Of a DNA stretch of 64,000 nt, positions 8,990 through 18,158 are shown in pieces. The DNA lies in NCBI RefSeq assembly GCF_010365285.1, contig NZ_CP048286.1, forward strand, positions 854,001-918,000, in the 5' to 3' direction. The position numbers and the translations under genes were made by a program. The DNA is from Paenibacillus rhizovicinus (GTDB taxonomy: Bacteria > Bacillota > Bacilli > Paenibacillales > Paenibacillaceae). The notes beneath the pieces were generated by a model. The model ran no database searches, was not told where the DNA came from, and saw only the letters and a program-made list of their open reading frames with translations. Within the stretch, counting starts at the first letter, position 1. Every line of letters begins with the position of its first letter.

Positions 8990-10219
8990 TTATTGTAACT
9001 TCTGGATACGATCCCATTGGCTTACAATGTCAGTGACACGAACCCCGAAATTTTCATCAATAACGACAACTTCACCCTTGGCGATCAGTTTATTATTGAC
9101 CAAAATATCCACTGGTTCACCTGCCAGCTTGTCTAGCTCAATGATGGAACCTTGAGACAATTCAAGAATATCTTTGATTTGTTTCTGAGTTCTTCCTAAT
9201 TCTACTGTTACCTTAAGCGGTATGTCGAGCAATAAATTCAAATTGGATTCGTCCGGCTGCACGTACGGCGTGCCTTGGAAATTCGCGAACTGTACAGGCT
9301 GAACATTCACATTGCGATTCGGCGTTCCGCCTAACGTTTGCGGGCCTGCAGGAGCAGCTGCGTACTGCGGTGCAGGCGGCTGCATAGGAGCAGCGTATTG
9401 CCCTGCTGGCGCAGACGGCGGCGGCGTATGTACTGGTGCTGGCGCTGCAACCGGCTCTGAATACACGGCTGCTGGAGCGGCTACGCTGGCGGCAACTGGC
9501 GCCGGGGCAGGTGCGGCCGGCTCGGATGTACCGCCCATCAGCGTATCCACCATTTCTTTTGCAAACGAAATGGGCAGCAGCTGCATGATGGTCGAATCGA
9601 TCAAATCTCCGATTGTCAACCGGAAGGAAACTTTGATAAACATATCGTCAGGCGGCAATTTCTCTACGCCTTCCCCGCTTGCGACATCCAGGATGTCGAT
9701 GCCCGGAGGAGAAATGTTGACGAAACGGTTGAAAATGGTCGACATGGACGTCGCCGAGGAGCCCATCATTTGATTCATGGCTTCTTGAACGGCGCTGATA
9801 TGAATCTCGTTTAATTCCGTGCCTAGCAATTTGCCTTCTCCGCCAAGCATAAGGTCCGCGATGGTTTGTGCGTCCTTCGTCTTGATGACCAGCGAGTTGA
9901 TGCCTTGGAAGCCGTCCACATAGCTGACGGAAACGGCGACATGCGGTTTCGGAAATTCTTCGTCGAGCTCGCTCCGCTTAATGAGCGATACTTCCGGGGT
10001 AGTGATATCCACTTTGCGGCCCAACAACGTCGACAAGGCCGTCGCTGCGCTGCCGAATGTGATGTTGCCGATTTCGCCCAGAGCATCCTGCTCGATGGCA
10101 CTTAAGTAGACATTCAACTCCTGCACACGGGTAAGCGACTCTTCCATATCTGGCTCATCGGAAGATTGACGCAGCAAGGCATCGATTTCTTCTTGCGATA
10201 AGTAATCTTTACTCGTCAT
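8990..10219 (-). CDS. fliY: Flagellar switch protein and CheY-P phosphatase FliY
   Basis: Switch component of Gram-positive motors that also dephosphorylates CheY-P. Order of parts: N-terminal CheY-P binding peptide (YLSQEEIDALLRQS), a CheC-like domain with two phosphatase helices (EIGNITFGSAATALSTLL and EAMNQMMGSSATSM), a Pro/Ala-rich linker of about 80 residues, and a C-terminal FliN/SpoA domain (LDIPLKVTVELGRTQKQIKD onward). The ATG at 10219 gives MTSKDYLSQ; the longer frame from 10252 lacks family support. The start overlaps fliM by 11 bases. It is 409 residues, slightly longer than Bacillus FliY because of the linker. Confidence 0.93.
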   Translation of the reverse strand: MTSKDYLSQEEIDALLRQSSDEPDMEESLTRVQELNVYLSAIEQDALGEIGNITFGSAATALSTLLGRKVDITTPEVSLIKRSELDEEFPKPHVAVSVSYVDGFQGINSLVIKTKDAQTIADLMLGGEGKLLGTELNEIHISAVQEAMNQMMGSSATSMSTIFNRFVNISPPGIDILDVASGEGVEKLPPDDMFIKVSFRLTIGDLIDSTIMQLLPISFAKEMVDTLMGGTSEPAAPAPAPVAASVAAPAAVYSEPVAAPAPVHTPPPSAPAGQYAAPMQPPAPQYAAAPAGPQTLGGTPNRNVNVQPVQFANFQGTPYVQPDESNLNLLLDIPLKVTVELGRTQKQIKDILELSQGSIIELDKLAGEPVDILVNNKLIAKGEVVVIDENFGVRVTDIVSQWDRIQKLQ

Positions 10220-11210
10220 ATTCTTCTTCCACTCCTTCGGTGAGAACTTCATTGATCTGAATGGCCATGCGATCTTTGACCGACCCTGGACTGCCGATAT
10301 ATTTCAACTTATCTCCGACTTTAATATCAAGTCCTTGGTCGATGGATTTATTCAATGAAATCACATCACCAGCCGCAAGACCCAGAAACTCGCGAATCGA
10401 AATGCTGGAGCTTCCCAGCTCGCAAACGATTGGCAGCTTAGCCTTGCTTACCCGCTGCTTCAGTACTTCTACTTCCTCCGGCGCCCTCGTTTTCTTCTGC
10501 GAGACGAACCAGTGGTGGACCGACAAACGCGGCATGATCGGCTCGATAACGACATGCGGAATACATAAGTTGATCATGCCCGTGGTGTCGCCGATTTTGG
10601 TGCTCAAGGATATGAGCGCAATGGTTTCATTCGGAGACACGATTTGCATGAACTGCGGATTCGTTTCCAGCGCTTCGAGTCTAGGCTGGATATCAATGAT
10701 CGTCTTCCATGCTTCCTGAAGACTTTCGAATGTCCGGCTGAAAATCCGTTCCATGATCGTCGTTTCAATTTCAGTCAACGCATTGATTTTGGATGGTGCT
10801 ACGCCTTGTCCGCCCAGCATGCGGTCCAACATGGCGTAAGCAATGTTCGGATGCACCTCCATTACCATGCGCCCTTCAAGCGGCTCCGCTTCAAAGATGT
10901 TCAGAATCGTCATCTTCGGAATGGAGCGTATAAATTCGTCATAAGGCAGTTGTTCGACATCTACAACGTTTATTTGCACGAAAGTACGAAGCTGCGCTGA
11001 GAAATAGGTGGTCAAGTATCGCGCGAAGTTTTCGTGAATTCGAATCAAACTGCGGATGTGATCCTTCGAGAAACGAACCGCGCGCTTAAATTCGTAGACA
11101 CGAATCTTTTTCTGCGTATCTTCCTTTTTTAATTCTTCTGCGTCCATCTCGCCGGATGATAATGCAGCAAGCAGCGCGTCAATCTCGTTCTGCGACAAAA
11201 CATCAACCAT
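10209..11210 (-). CDS. fliM: Flagellar motor switch protein FliM
   Basis: C-ring switch protein that binds CheY-P and sets the direction of rotation. The N-terminal CheY-binding peptide VLSQNEIDALLAAL is intact. The middle CheC-like domain and C-terminal SpoA domain (CELGSSSISIREFLGLAAGD) follow. The ATG at 11210 was chosen because AAGGGGGTGA sits just ahead of it; the longer frame would need a TTG at 11228. The length of 333 residues is normal. It lies between fliL and fliY and overlaps fliY. Confidence 0.95.
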   Translation of the reverse strand: MVDVLSQNEIDALLAALSSGEMDAEELKKEDTQKKIRVYEFKRAVRFSKDHIRSLIRIHENFARYLTTYFSAQLRTFVQINVVDVEQLPYDEFIRSIPKMTILNIFEAEPLEGRMVMEVHPNIAYAMLDRMLGGQGVAPSKINALTEIETTIMERIFSRTFESLQEAWKTIIDIQPRLEALETNPQFMQIVSPNETIALISLSTKIGDTTGMINLCIPHVVIEPIMPRLSVHHWFVSQKKTRAPEEVEVLKQRVSKAKLPIVCELGSSSISIREFLGLAAGDVISLNKSIDQGLDIKVGDKLKYIGSPGSVKDRMAIQINEVLTEGVEEEYDE

Positions 11211-11254
11211 TTCTCTCACCCCCTTCAAAGGAATGCGGCATTAGCATTAGATGA

Positions 11255-11737
11255 TTACAGCTTCTGAATGATAGAGTCCGTAATTTCCACTTTTGTGAGT
11301 TTGCCTTCCGACAACTCAGCATTTATTAAATTAAGCAGTTCTGCGCAAAGCTTGTCTTTCCCCTGCGAGCCATTGATTTCTTCCGGTTTCATGTCAGAAA
11401 TCGTACGAATAATAATTGGCTTGATCTGGATGTCTTTGATTTTGTCGAAATCTTTTTTCGTCGACTTCGCATCCAGCTGAAAAGCAAACCCAAGAACTGC
11501 AATATAATCAGGGTCCAATAAATTCGTTTGAATCTTGTCGATCGTACTTGTAAGTTCAACGCGCTTATCCGCAGAGAGCTTAACGGTGTCTACGGTTGCC
11601 GCTTCATTCGCTGCTTTCGTCGCCGTGTCCTTCGAACTGTCGTCGTTCAACACGGAGTTATACAAAATGACGGCAACGATTGCAATCAGGGTAATAGCCA
11701 ACAAAATTGTAATCAGCCAAGGCAGCATTTTCTTCAT
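11255..11737 (-). CDS. fliL: Flagellar basal-body-associated protein FliL
   Basis: Membrane protein that supports stator function around the basal body. It has a short cytoplasmic start, one N-terminal transmembrane helix (MLPWLITILLAITLIAIVAV) and an extracytoplasmic domain of about 130 residues ending in KVEITDSIIQKL. The length of 160 residues fits the family. The start overlaps the stop of the preceding swrD-type gene (TAATG). Sequence conservation in this family is low, so the call also rests on the position before fliM. Confidence 0.87.
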   Translation of the reverse strand: MKKMLPWLITILLAITLIAIVAVILYNSVLNDDSSKDTATKAANEAATVDTVKLSADKRVELTSTIDKIQTNLLDPDYIAVLGFAFQLDAKSTKKDFDKIKDIQIKPIIIRTISDMKPEEINGSQGKDKLCAELLNLINAELSEGKLTKVEITDSIIQKL

Positions 11738-11961
11738 TAGGACGTTCCCTCCGTTTGATCACTCTTAATGGTCGCCGCATAGACGCCGATCGAGCGAAGA
11801 TAGGACTGTATGGAGGAAATGACTTCGGTTGCTTTCTCCAACACCAGTATTTTCTTGCCTGTCGTGAGCGTAATCAAAGTATCCGGATTTTCTTCGACCA
11901 ACTCGATAAGCAGCGCGTTGAGATGTACTGTCTTCCCGTTCAAACGCGTCACGGCAATCAT
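11737..11961 (-). CDS. swrD: FlbD/SwrD family flagellar protein
   Basis: Small protein of the FlbD family; in Bacillus subtilis the equivalent (SwrD, formerly YlzI) raises motor power for swarming. The 74 residues start with the recognisable MIAVTRLNGKTVHLNALLIE and include ITLTTGKKILVLE. The gene sits between the hook gene and fliL, as in Bacillus. Its stop codon overlaps the fliL start by two bases, so the two stator-related proteins are probably translated together. Confidence 0.85.
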   Translation of the reverse strand: MIAVTRLNGKTVHLNALLIELVEENPDTLITLTTGKKILVLEKATEVISSIQSYLRSIGVYAATIKSDQTEGTS

Positions 11962-12017
11962 GTTCTTCCTCCTTAACCTTACAGAGAGGCGGCCAGCGCC
12001 TCTCTTCGGCTATTTAC

Positions 12018-12839
12018 CTATCGTTTTAGATTTACAACCTCTTGCAAAATCTCATCGGAGGTCGTGATGATACGGGAGTTCGCTTGGAAACCGCGCTGTG
12101 CGACGATCATCTCGGTGAACTCGGAAGTCAGATCCACATTGGACATTTCCAATTGACCCGAAATGATGGCGCCGGTTCCCGCTTCCGTATCATTGGCGGT
12201 GGAGTATTCTACCGCTCCATCAAGATTTGCATTCTGCGTCACGCGATACAAGTTACCGCCGATTTTCTCAAGCCCGCCCGGGTTTGTAACTTTGACGACA
12301 CCCAGTTGCGCGACCACTTCGCTCGTTCCATCCGCCCCGACGCCGATGATGGATCCATCTTGCGAAATCGTGAACGATTTCACGGCTGCCGGATCCATGA
12401 CGATCGGCGCGCCACTGTTGTCAAGGACGAACATGCCATCGCCGTTAACGAGCTGGCCGGACGCATCCATCGTAAAGTTGCCCGCACGAGTCAGGTACGG
12501 CGATCCGCCGTCGCTATTAGGCGATACGGCGAAGAATCCGTCTCCATCGATTCGCACGTCAGTCGGCACGTTCGTCGTCATCGCGCTGCCTGGCGTGTGA
12601 ACGGTATCGATTGCGGCGATCGCTACGCCGAGACCGACTTGTTTCGCGTTGACGCCGCCGGTTGTTCCTTCTTCCGGACGCGTTACGCCCGATACGGTTT
12701 GACTCAGGATATCCTTGAACATGACGCGACCGGCTTTAAAACCGACCGTATTCACGTTCGCGATGTTGTTGCCGATAACGTCCAGCTTCGTTTGAAAACC
12801 GCGCATGCCGGACACACCGGAATACATTGATCTTAACAT
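12018..12839 (-). CDS. flgE: Flagellar hook protein FlgE (FlgE/FlgG family)
   Basis: Hook subunit of the flagellum. The N-terminal rod/hook motif (SGVSGMRGFQTKLDVIGNNI) and the C-terminal coiled segment (FTEMIVAQRGFQANSRII, ending EILQEVVNLKR) are both present, the hallmarks of axial proteins. The C-terminus and 273-residue length match the Bacillus hook protein, which databases often label FlgG. The position after flgD and the TIGR02530-type gene supports hook rather than rod. TAGGAGG precedes the ATG. Confidence 0.88.
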   Translation of the reverse strand: MLRSMYSGVSGMRGFQTKLDVIGNNIANVNTVGFKAGRVMFKDILSQTVSGVTRPEEGTTGGVNAKQVGLGVAIAAIDTVHTPGSAMTTNVPTDVRIDGDGFFAVSPNSDGGSPYLTRAGNFTMDASGQLVNGDGMFVLDNSGAPIVMDPAAVKSFTISQDGSIIGVGADGTSEVVAQLGVVKVTNPGGLEKIGGNLYRVTQNANLDGAVEYSTANDTEAGTGAIISGQLEMSNVDLTSEFTEMIVAQRGFQANSRIITTSDEILQEVVNLKR

Positions 12840-12950
12840 TCGATTGACAACCTCCTACAGGTATGGTCATGATTACGCGTTCACTGTCCGTCAGAGCCGC
12901 TTCAGTCGATCCACGGCCCTTAAGCTCCCCAGCAAGCGGGTCCGGCCGTT

Positions 12951-13328
12951 TTACGAAACAATGACTGCGCTGTCGATCTGAGTGAATACATTACCTTGCA
13001 AGCTGCTTCCATCCATCGCCGTAACGACGGTCCGGCTTGGCACGTTGACGATCATCGCAATGTCCTTATAGACGACCAGTGAATCCTTCGCTCCTTTGGC
13101 GGCGGCCTGGTCGATGGCATTACCGATCTTCGTCAATGCTTCCGGTTTAAGAGTAATTCCGCGTTGCGCAATTCGCTGCTCGGCATGCTGACTGAACTTG
13201 AGTACGTTGCGATCGAGCACTTCTTTAAAGGAAGCGGAATTTGTTGACGATCCGTCAGGCTGCACCGGTTTGCGAAATTGCGTGTTGGCGGTCAGATGTA
13301 AATGACCGATTTTCATGACGTCATCCAT
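12951..13328 (-). CDS. Flagellar operon protein of the TIGR02530 type
   Basis: Small conserved protein of flagellar operons with unknown biochemical role, 125 residues. It contains a helical block FKEVLDRNVLKFSQHAEQRI and IDQAAAKGAKDSLVVYKDIA, typical of the TIGR02530 family. The start at 13328 (MDDVMKIGHLHL) was chosen because AAGGTGG lies 11 bases ahead; an ATG at 13316 has no usable ribosome-binding site. The start overlaps the end of flgD by 8 bases. Its place between flgD and flgE suggests a link to hook assembly, but that is inference. Confidence 0.78.
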   Translation of the reverse strand: MDDVMKIGHLHLTANTQFRKPVQPDGSSTNSASFKEVLDRNVLKFSQHAEQRIAQRGITLKPEALTKIGNAIDQAAAKGAKDSLVVYKDIAMIVNVPSRTVVTAMDGSSLQGNVFTQIDSAVIVS

Positions 13329-13776
13329 TGGCCGTTTCACCACCTTGATCGGCAATCGAAACGATGTCGTCCAGGCTGATCTCTTGGCTTCCGACTTGTG
13401 CATACTGAACTTTGTCCCGGATCGTTATCGCATCGACGATCCCGCTCTGCTGCTGCATTTCGCCGGTATCGGAGTAATCGTACCATTGCACGGTCTTCCC
13501 GATCATCGTCGAAGCCATGCCCAAGTTCTGACGAAGTGCTGCAAGTTGATCCGCCATATTCGTGAGCTGCTCTACTGAGGTGAACTGAGCCATTTGAGCG
13601 ATGAAATCTTTATCTTCCATCGGCTGCATCGGATCTTGGTTCTGCAGTTGCGTGACAAGGATTTTCAGAAAATCATCCTTACCCATAGAAGTATCTGCCG
13701 GTTTGTTCGTCGCTGTCTGTACGTTGCTCGCACTGTAATTCGGCCAAACGTTGCTGGTTGATACGCGATCTGCCAT
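13321..13776 (-). CDS. flgD: Flagellar hook-capping protein FlgD
   Basis: Scaffold that caps the growing hook. The most conserved block, KDDFLKILVTQLQNQDPMQP (about residues 33-52), is followed by DKDFIAQMAQFTSVEQLTNM, both diagnostic. At 151 residues it is a short FlgD lacking the extended C-terminal domain of proteobacterial versions, as in Bacillus. GGAGGTGA lies ahead of the ATG. It follows the hook-length gene fliK and precedes the hook gene. Confidence 0.93.
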   Translation of the reverse strand: MADRVSTSNVWPNYSASNVQTATNKPADTSMGKDDFLKILVTQLQNQDPMQPMEDKDFIAQMAQFTSVEQLTNMADQLAALRQNLGMASTMIGKTVQWYDYSDTGEMQQQSGIVDAITIRDKVQYAQVGSQEISLDDIVSIADQGGETANG

Positions 13777-13827
13777 TTCTTCTCGTCACCTCCGTTCAGT
13801 GGGGCTGTTGAGCATGCAGTCCTTCGA

Positions 13828-15360
13828 TTACGCGATGGTATGAATACCGCGGCCTAGCCCCAAATCACGGGCAGCGGCCTGCTGCGCGCTCAGGTCTTCA
13901 AGATCAGTCGCAAACTCAATATCATCGATGGCATCGTTATTCGATTTATTCCGCTTCGCGGAGCCTTGCTGCTGTCCTTGAGTACCTTGACGGTCTTGGA
14001 ACAGGTTAGGCTGAACCGATGTCTGCGAAACGACTAGCTTGTCTACTTGTAACCCTTGCGCTTGCAAAGCAGAACGCAATTGCGCCATTTGATTCTCCAG
14101 CATATCTTTCGCAGCTACGGTATCGGTGAGAAACTGCGCGGTCAATGTACCGTTATGAACGGAGATATTGACGTTGACTTGTCCCAGATGTTCCGGATAC
14201 AGCGTAAGCTGTGCTTGGGAGACTCCGTTCGCAGTCGTTACATTAAACTCCTTGACGACCATGCTTTGAATCGTCGAAGCGAATTGCTGAACGGGCACTG
14301 GCTGGGCAAAGTTTGGTTTGTTGACCGTCGTTAACTGGCGTTGGATATCCGCATTGGCAGCGCTGAGCTGCGCATTCATATCAGCCGTTTCGGTTACAAC
14401 CTTCGAAGCTGCAGCCTCGCCTGCGTTCTCTTCCGGCTTCTGTACCGCGCTCAGCACGCTTACATGAAGGAGCTGATGGGCCATTCGCTGAAGATGCGTG
14501 TTGCCTTGCGGCGTGTTTTGCAGCGCCCGAACGGAATCAATGACATCCAAGGCTGCCGCGTCAACCGGTTGACTATTGACGTTAGCCGCTTCGGCTTTAT
14601 TGCCGCTGATGAGCTGGTCAATCGAAGTCAGCTGCTTACTAATAAGAGCAAGCTGCTCGCTGTTCGCCGAAGTGCCTTTCTGATCTTGCAGCAGCGAACG
14701 CAAGTCTACGAGCGCTTCCTGCAGTCCGGCTTTCAAGGCGTTTAGTTCCTCCAAATTCGCTACGACCGCTTGCGATTGATTCGGTACAGCGGTTTCGGCT
14801 GCCTGGACAGATGTGCCTTGAGCAGCAAGAGCATTCAAGTTAGAGACGATCGCCAGCAACGCTCCGCCATTGTTCGCCGCATCGTCGTCGGCAGAAGAGC
14901 TTCCTTCCGCTGTCGAAGCAGTCAATGTTGGCACGATCGTCGGCTGCGGCAATGCCGGAACGCCTGCCAGGGTGCTGAGCAAATTATCGAGCTGCAGCAG
15001 CGCATCCTTCAGATCGCTCTCCGTCGTCTTTTCAGAAAGCTCGTCGGAATCGGTATTGCCAAGTTTCTGGAGCAACCCTTCAATCGCGTTTAGCAGGTCA
15101 GCTGCAGAGAGATTACTGCCCAGCAGCGAAGCGATCGCGTTCGAAGATACGTTATTCACGGGAGCGGCAGCACCGTCGCTTCCGGCTTGAGCATTCGCTT
15201 CTGTGCTTTGCGCGCCGGCAAGCGATTGAACGAAGGTTTGATTGAACTTGCCCTTCTCCGTTACTTTGACGGAAGCTGAGCTTGGCGGCGTCGAACCCGA
15301 AGCTGAACTCGCAGCAGCCGGAGCCGCGCTTGGCGAAGCATTTGAAATCGGCATTTGCAT
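13828..15360 (-). CDS. fliK: Flagellar hook-length control protein FliK
   Basis: Secreted molecular ruler that triggers the export switch at FlhB. The first about 330 residues are Ala/Ser/Gln-rich and low in conservation. The C-terminal Flg_hook domain (around AQLTLYPEHLGQVNVNISVH and LRSALQAQGLQVDKLVVSQ) identifies it. The ATG at 15360 (MQMPIS) has AAAGGAGGTG 11 bases ahead; the GTG at 15372 falls inside that Shine-Dalgarno. The C-terminal domain here is canonical, unlike the divergent FliK-like protein at 36222-38405. Confidence 0.9.
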   Translation of the reverse strand: MQMPISNASPSAAPAAASSASGSTPPSSASVKVTEKGKFNQTFVQSLAGAQSTEANAQAGSDGAAAPVNNVSSNAIASLLGSNLSAADLLNAIEGLLQKLGNTDSDELSEKTTESDLKDALLQLDNLLSTLAGVPALPQPTIVPTLTASTAEGSSSADDDAANNGGALLAIVSNLNALAAQGTSVQAAETAVPNQSQAVVANLEELNALKAGLQEALVDLRSLLQDQKGTSANSEQLALISKQLTSIDQLISGNKAEAANVNSQPVDAAALDVIDSVRALQNTPQGNTHLQRMAHQLLHVSVLSAVQKPEENAGEAAASKVVTETADMNAQLSAANADIQRQLTTVNKPNFAQPVPVQQFASTIQSMVVKEFNVTTANGVSQAQLTLYPEHLGQVNVNISVHNGTLTAQFLTDTVAAKDMLENQMAQLRSALQAQGLQVDKLVVSQTSVQPNLFQDRQGTQGQQQGSAKRNKSNNDAIDDIEFATDLEDLSAQQAAARDLGLGRGIHTIA

Positions 15361-15408
15361 GTTTTGTTTCACCTCCTTTCTATTTCGAAAGTATGGTTAG
15401 GTGCCTTC

Positions 15409-16314
15409 TTACTTGCCGACCATCAGCTTCGATACCAATTGCGCGGTTATCGCTTTATTCGCTGTCGACATCTCCGCCAAAATTTTGGAACGGGATGCAT
15501 CGTTGACCGCATTCAGGATGCGGAGCACTTTGCTAGGACTGACGTCCGCCATTTTGAGCAGCAAATCGGACGCGCTCTTCGGATCCATGCTGGAGAAGGT
15601 CGTGTTCAATTGCGCCGTGCTCAGAACCGATTGCGAACTATCGGAGGTTGTTTCCAATTTATGAATGCGAGCTTGAAGCGCCGCGATTTGGCGATCCTTG
15701 GCTGTCTTCGCATCTTTGAGCATCATTGTGGCATCCGCAGCTTTCTTCGGATTCATTTTCTCGAGAATCGTCGCACGATCTTCGGGTCTCATCGATTCGA
15801 GGACGAGAACGGCTTCCGCCGTTTCCATGCTTTCCAGAATCGGCGCTGCCTTGCTTGGCGTCATCTTGGTATACATCGAGGACAGTTCGCTGACTTTGCT
15901 TTGATACGCTGCGTCATCAAGCTGTTTCGTCGCGTTCGCCTGCTTCAGCGATTCCATTTGCTTCTGAAGATCTTTGACGTTCTGAGCCAGTTTCTTGCTC
16001 TCTTCCGACGTTGCGGCAAGCTCCGATTCTTTCGTCGTCAATTGTGCTTGGAGCTCGGTGATTTTGGCAGAAGAATTCGCGGCCTTCATCGCATCTTCGT
16101 CAGAGACTTGTCCGTCTTTCGTCGCCGGCTCTGGAAGCACCTTGCTCAAGAAAGGAATGTCATTGCCGATTTCCAACGCCTTGTTGCGTAAATCAAAATT
16201 GAATAACGTCACTAGCACGCCTAGTAGTATCAGGGTAAATAAGATTGGCGTCACGAAAAACATTAATTTTTCGATCCCGCTGTAACCCTGCTTTTCCATT
16301 TCCAAGTCCGCCAA
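15409..16314 (-). CDS. ylxF: YlxF/MotE-like membrane protein with MgtE N-terminal-type domain
   Basis: Membrane-anchored protein encoded in flagellar operons; family members with an MgtE N-terminal-like domain are proposed to assist motor function. A transmembrane helix (IEKLMFFVTPILFTLILLGV) is followed by a coiled coil (about residues 85-135, TELQAQLTTKESELAATSEE) and two MgtE_N-like repeats (SKAAPILESMETAEAVLVLE and PSKVLRILNAVNDASRSKIL). The start is a TTG at 16314 with GGAGGG 9 bases ahead. The length is 301 residues. The exact role is inferred from position between fliJ and fliK. Confidence 0.8.
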   Translation of the reverse strand: MADLEMEKQGYSGIEKLMFFVTPILFTLILLGVLVTLFNFDLRNKALEIGNDIPFLSKVLPEPATKDGQVSDEDAMKAANSSAKITELQAQLTTKESELAATSEESKKLAQNVKDLQKQMESLKQANATKQLDDAAYQSKVSELSSMYTKMTPSKAAPILESMETAEAVLVLESMRPEDRATILEKMNPKKAADATMMLKDAKTAKDRQIAALQARIHKLETTSDSSQSVLSTAQLNTTFSSMDPKSASDLLLKMADVSPSKVLRILNAVNDASRSKILAEMSTANKAITAQLVSKLMVGK

Positions 16315-16367
16315 AATAATTTCCCTCCCTCGGGTATTGGCTCCCGATTCGCAAAGCTGCTTCTCTG

Positions 16368-16814
16368 TTAATGTGCCGCGTACATGAACCGTGAGGTCGT
16401 CAGCTCATCCAACGCGTTTTGTTCCTTCACCATCATGTCGGCTTTAAATCGCTGCAAGGCGTTCTCCCTCGTTTTCAACCAAACCTTCTCGTCCATCATT
16501 CGACTGGACAAGAACTGCCTGCCTTCATCCACGGCCGATTTCGCCTTCTTCACGTCGCGAAGCTTGCGCATGATGCTTTCATCCACAAAATCGATATAAC
16601 TTTGTATCATCGTTATTTCAGAGAGCGTTACTGCATGAAGCGAAGCGTTTTGCAGCCTGTCGCACCAGGCAGCGCGCTCTGCTTGAAGCTGTTGAAGACT
16701 TGCCTCTTCTTGGTTCAGCTTGCCGACGACGACAGATAACTGCCACTCCGCCTGAGATTTCTCGCTGGTCTTCAAATCTACGATTTTTTGATAGGCGTAA
16801 TGAAATCGAGTCAT
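16368..16814 (-). CDS. fliJ: Flagellar export chaperone FliJ
   Basis: Soluble coiled-coil protein that links the FliI ATPase ring to FlhA. The 148 residues are almost entirely predicted helix with many charged residues; FHYAYQKIVDLKTSEKSQAE at the start matches the family pattern. The gene begins 10 bases after fliI. Conservation is weak in this family, so the call leans on length, coiled-coil character and the fliH-fliI-fliJ order. Confidence 0.88.
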   Translation of the reverse strand: MTRFHYAYQKIVDLKTSEKSQAEWQLSVVVGKLNQEEASLQQLQAERAAWCDRLQNASLHAVTLSEITMIQSYIDFVDESIMRKLRDVKKAKSAVDEGRQFLSSRMMDEKVWLKTRENALQRFKADMMVKEQNALDELTTSRFMYAAH

Positions 16815-16823
16815 GAATCAGTT

Positions 16824-18158
16824 TCAACTCCCGAAGCTCTGATGGAATTCGTGGATCAGCCGGTCGCGCGACGCTTCATATTCGGCTTTCTCATTCGTCT
16901 TCTGGCGCGTAAACGCCCGGATGGATTCATTCATTTCGATCGCCTGATCAATTTTTTCGTTCGAACCCCTCTGGTACGCCCCAATATTGATCAGGTCTTC
17001 CGAATCTTTGTAGATAGCAAGCAACCGTTTCAATTCATTGGCGGCTTCCTGCTGTTCTTCCGGAACGATTTCTTTCATAACACGACTGATGGAAGCCAAT
17101 ACGTCGATCGCTGGAAAATGTCCCTTGTGCGCCAAATCCCGGCTCAGTACGATATGTCCGTCCAAGATACCGCGGACCGCATCCGCGATTGGTTCGTTCA
17201 TATCGTCCCCGTCGACGAGTACGGTGTAGAAGGCGGTAATGGTTCCCTTTTGCCCGGTTCCGGCGCGTTCCAGAAGCTTTGGCAAGTTCGCAAACACGGA
17301 CGGCGTGTAACCTCGCGTCGCCGGAGGCTCGCCAATGGCAAGTCCCACTTCTCGCAGCGCCATCGCGTAACGGGTTACGGAATCCATCATCAGCATGACG
17401 TTCATCCCGCGATCACGAAAGTATTCCGCGATGGTCGTCGCAATCAAGGCGCCTTTGATCCTTATAAGCGCCGGCTGATCTGAAGTCGCCACGATGACCA
17501 CGGACCTTGCCAGCCCTTCAGGACCAAGATCCTTCTCGATAAACTCGAGTACTTCGCGGCCCCGTTCACCGATCAAAGCGATGACGTTCACATCGGCCGA
17601 CGTGTTACGAGCCACCATGCCAAGAAGCGTACTCTTCCCGACACCGGAACCTGCGAAGATTCCGACCCGCTGTCCTTGACCGACGGTAAGCAGTCCGTCT
17701 ATCGCGCGAACTCCGATGCTGAGCGGATCCTTGACCCGCGGTCTCATCAACGGATTGCTGGGCTGGTTGTGCGTGGAATGATGCGGCATCCGGCTGGGGA
17801 TGTAGGAACCGTCCAAAGGCTGCCCCAGACCGTCTAGTACTTTGCCGAGCAATTCCGATCCGACTTGAACGCCAAGCGGTTTGCCGGTACCGACCACGTC
17901 GCAGCCTGGCCCTATCGATTGAAGCTCGCCAAGCGGCATAAGAATGACTTTATTGTCTCTGAAACCAACCACCTCCGCTTTCAGCGGTTTGGATGATTTC
18001 GCGGGATAGATCAGGCAAACATCTCCGATGCTCGCGTCCGGACCTTCCGATTCAACCGTCAGTCCGATAACCTGCGTAACCTTGCCGTTCACGCGAACCG
18101 GGTCGATCGGTCTTAAATGTTCGATATAGCGTTCAGCATCCAGGCGATTAGCTTTCAT
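16824..18158 (-). CDS. fliI: Flagellum-specific export ATPase FliI
   Basis: F1-beta-like hexameric ATPase energising export of flagellar proteins. Walker A is in GIFAGSGVGKSTLLGM, Walker B in VMLMMDSVTRYAMA, and the conserved LREVGLAIGEPPATRGYTPS follows. The start ATG at 18158 (MKANRLDAERY) has GAGGGG upstream and overlaps fliH by 11 bases; the longer frame from 18191 gives a non-homologous leader. The length of 444 residues is standard. Confidence 0.96.
   Translation of the reverse strand: MKANRLDAERYIEHLRPIDPVRVNGKVTQVIGLTVESEGPDASIGDVCLIYPAKSSKPLKAEVVGFRDNKVILMPLGELQSIGPGCDVVGTGKPLGVQVGSELLGKVLDGLGQPLDGSYIPSRMPHHSTHNQPSNPLMRPRVKDPLSIGVRAIDGLLTVGQGQRVGIFAGSGVGKSTLLGMVARNTSADVNVIALIGERGREVLEFIEKDLGPEGLARSVVIVATSDQPALIRIKGALIATTIAEYFRDRGMNVMLMMDSVTRYAMALREVGLAIGEPPATRGYTPSVFANLPKLLERAGTGQKGTITAFYTVLVDGDDMNEPIADAVRGILDGHIVLSRDLAHKGHFPAIDVLASISRVMKEIVPEEQQEAANELKRLLAIYKDSEDLINIGAYQRGSNEKIDQAIEMNESIRAFTRQKTNEKAEYEASRDRLIHEFHQSFGS

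Noticed and set aside
12840..12950. Possible small gene between flgE and the TIGR02530-type gene
   Set aside because: No open frame with a ribosome-binding site; appears to be a plain gap.
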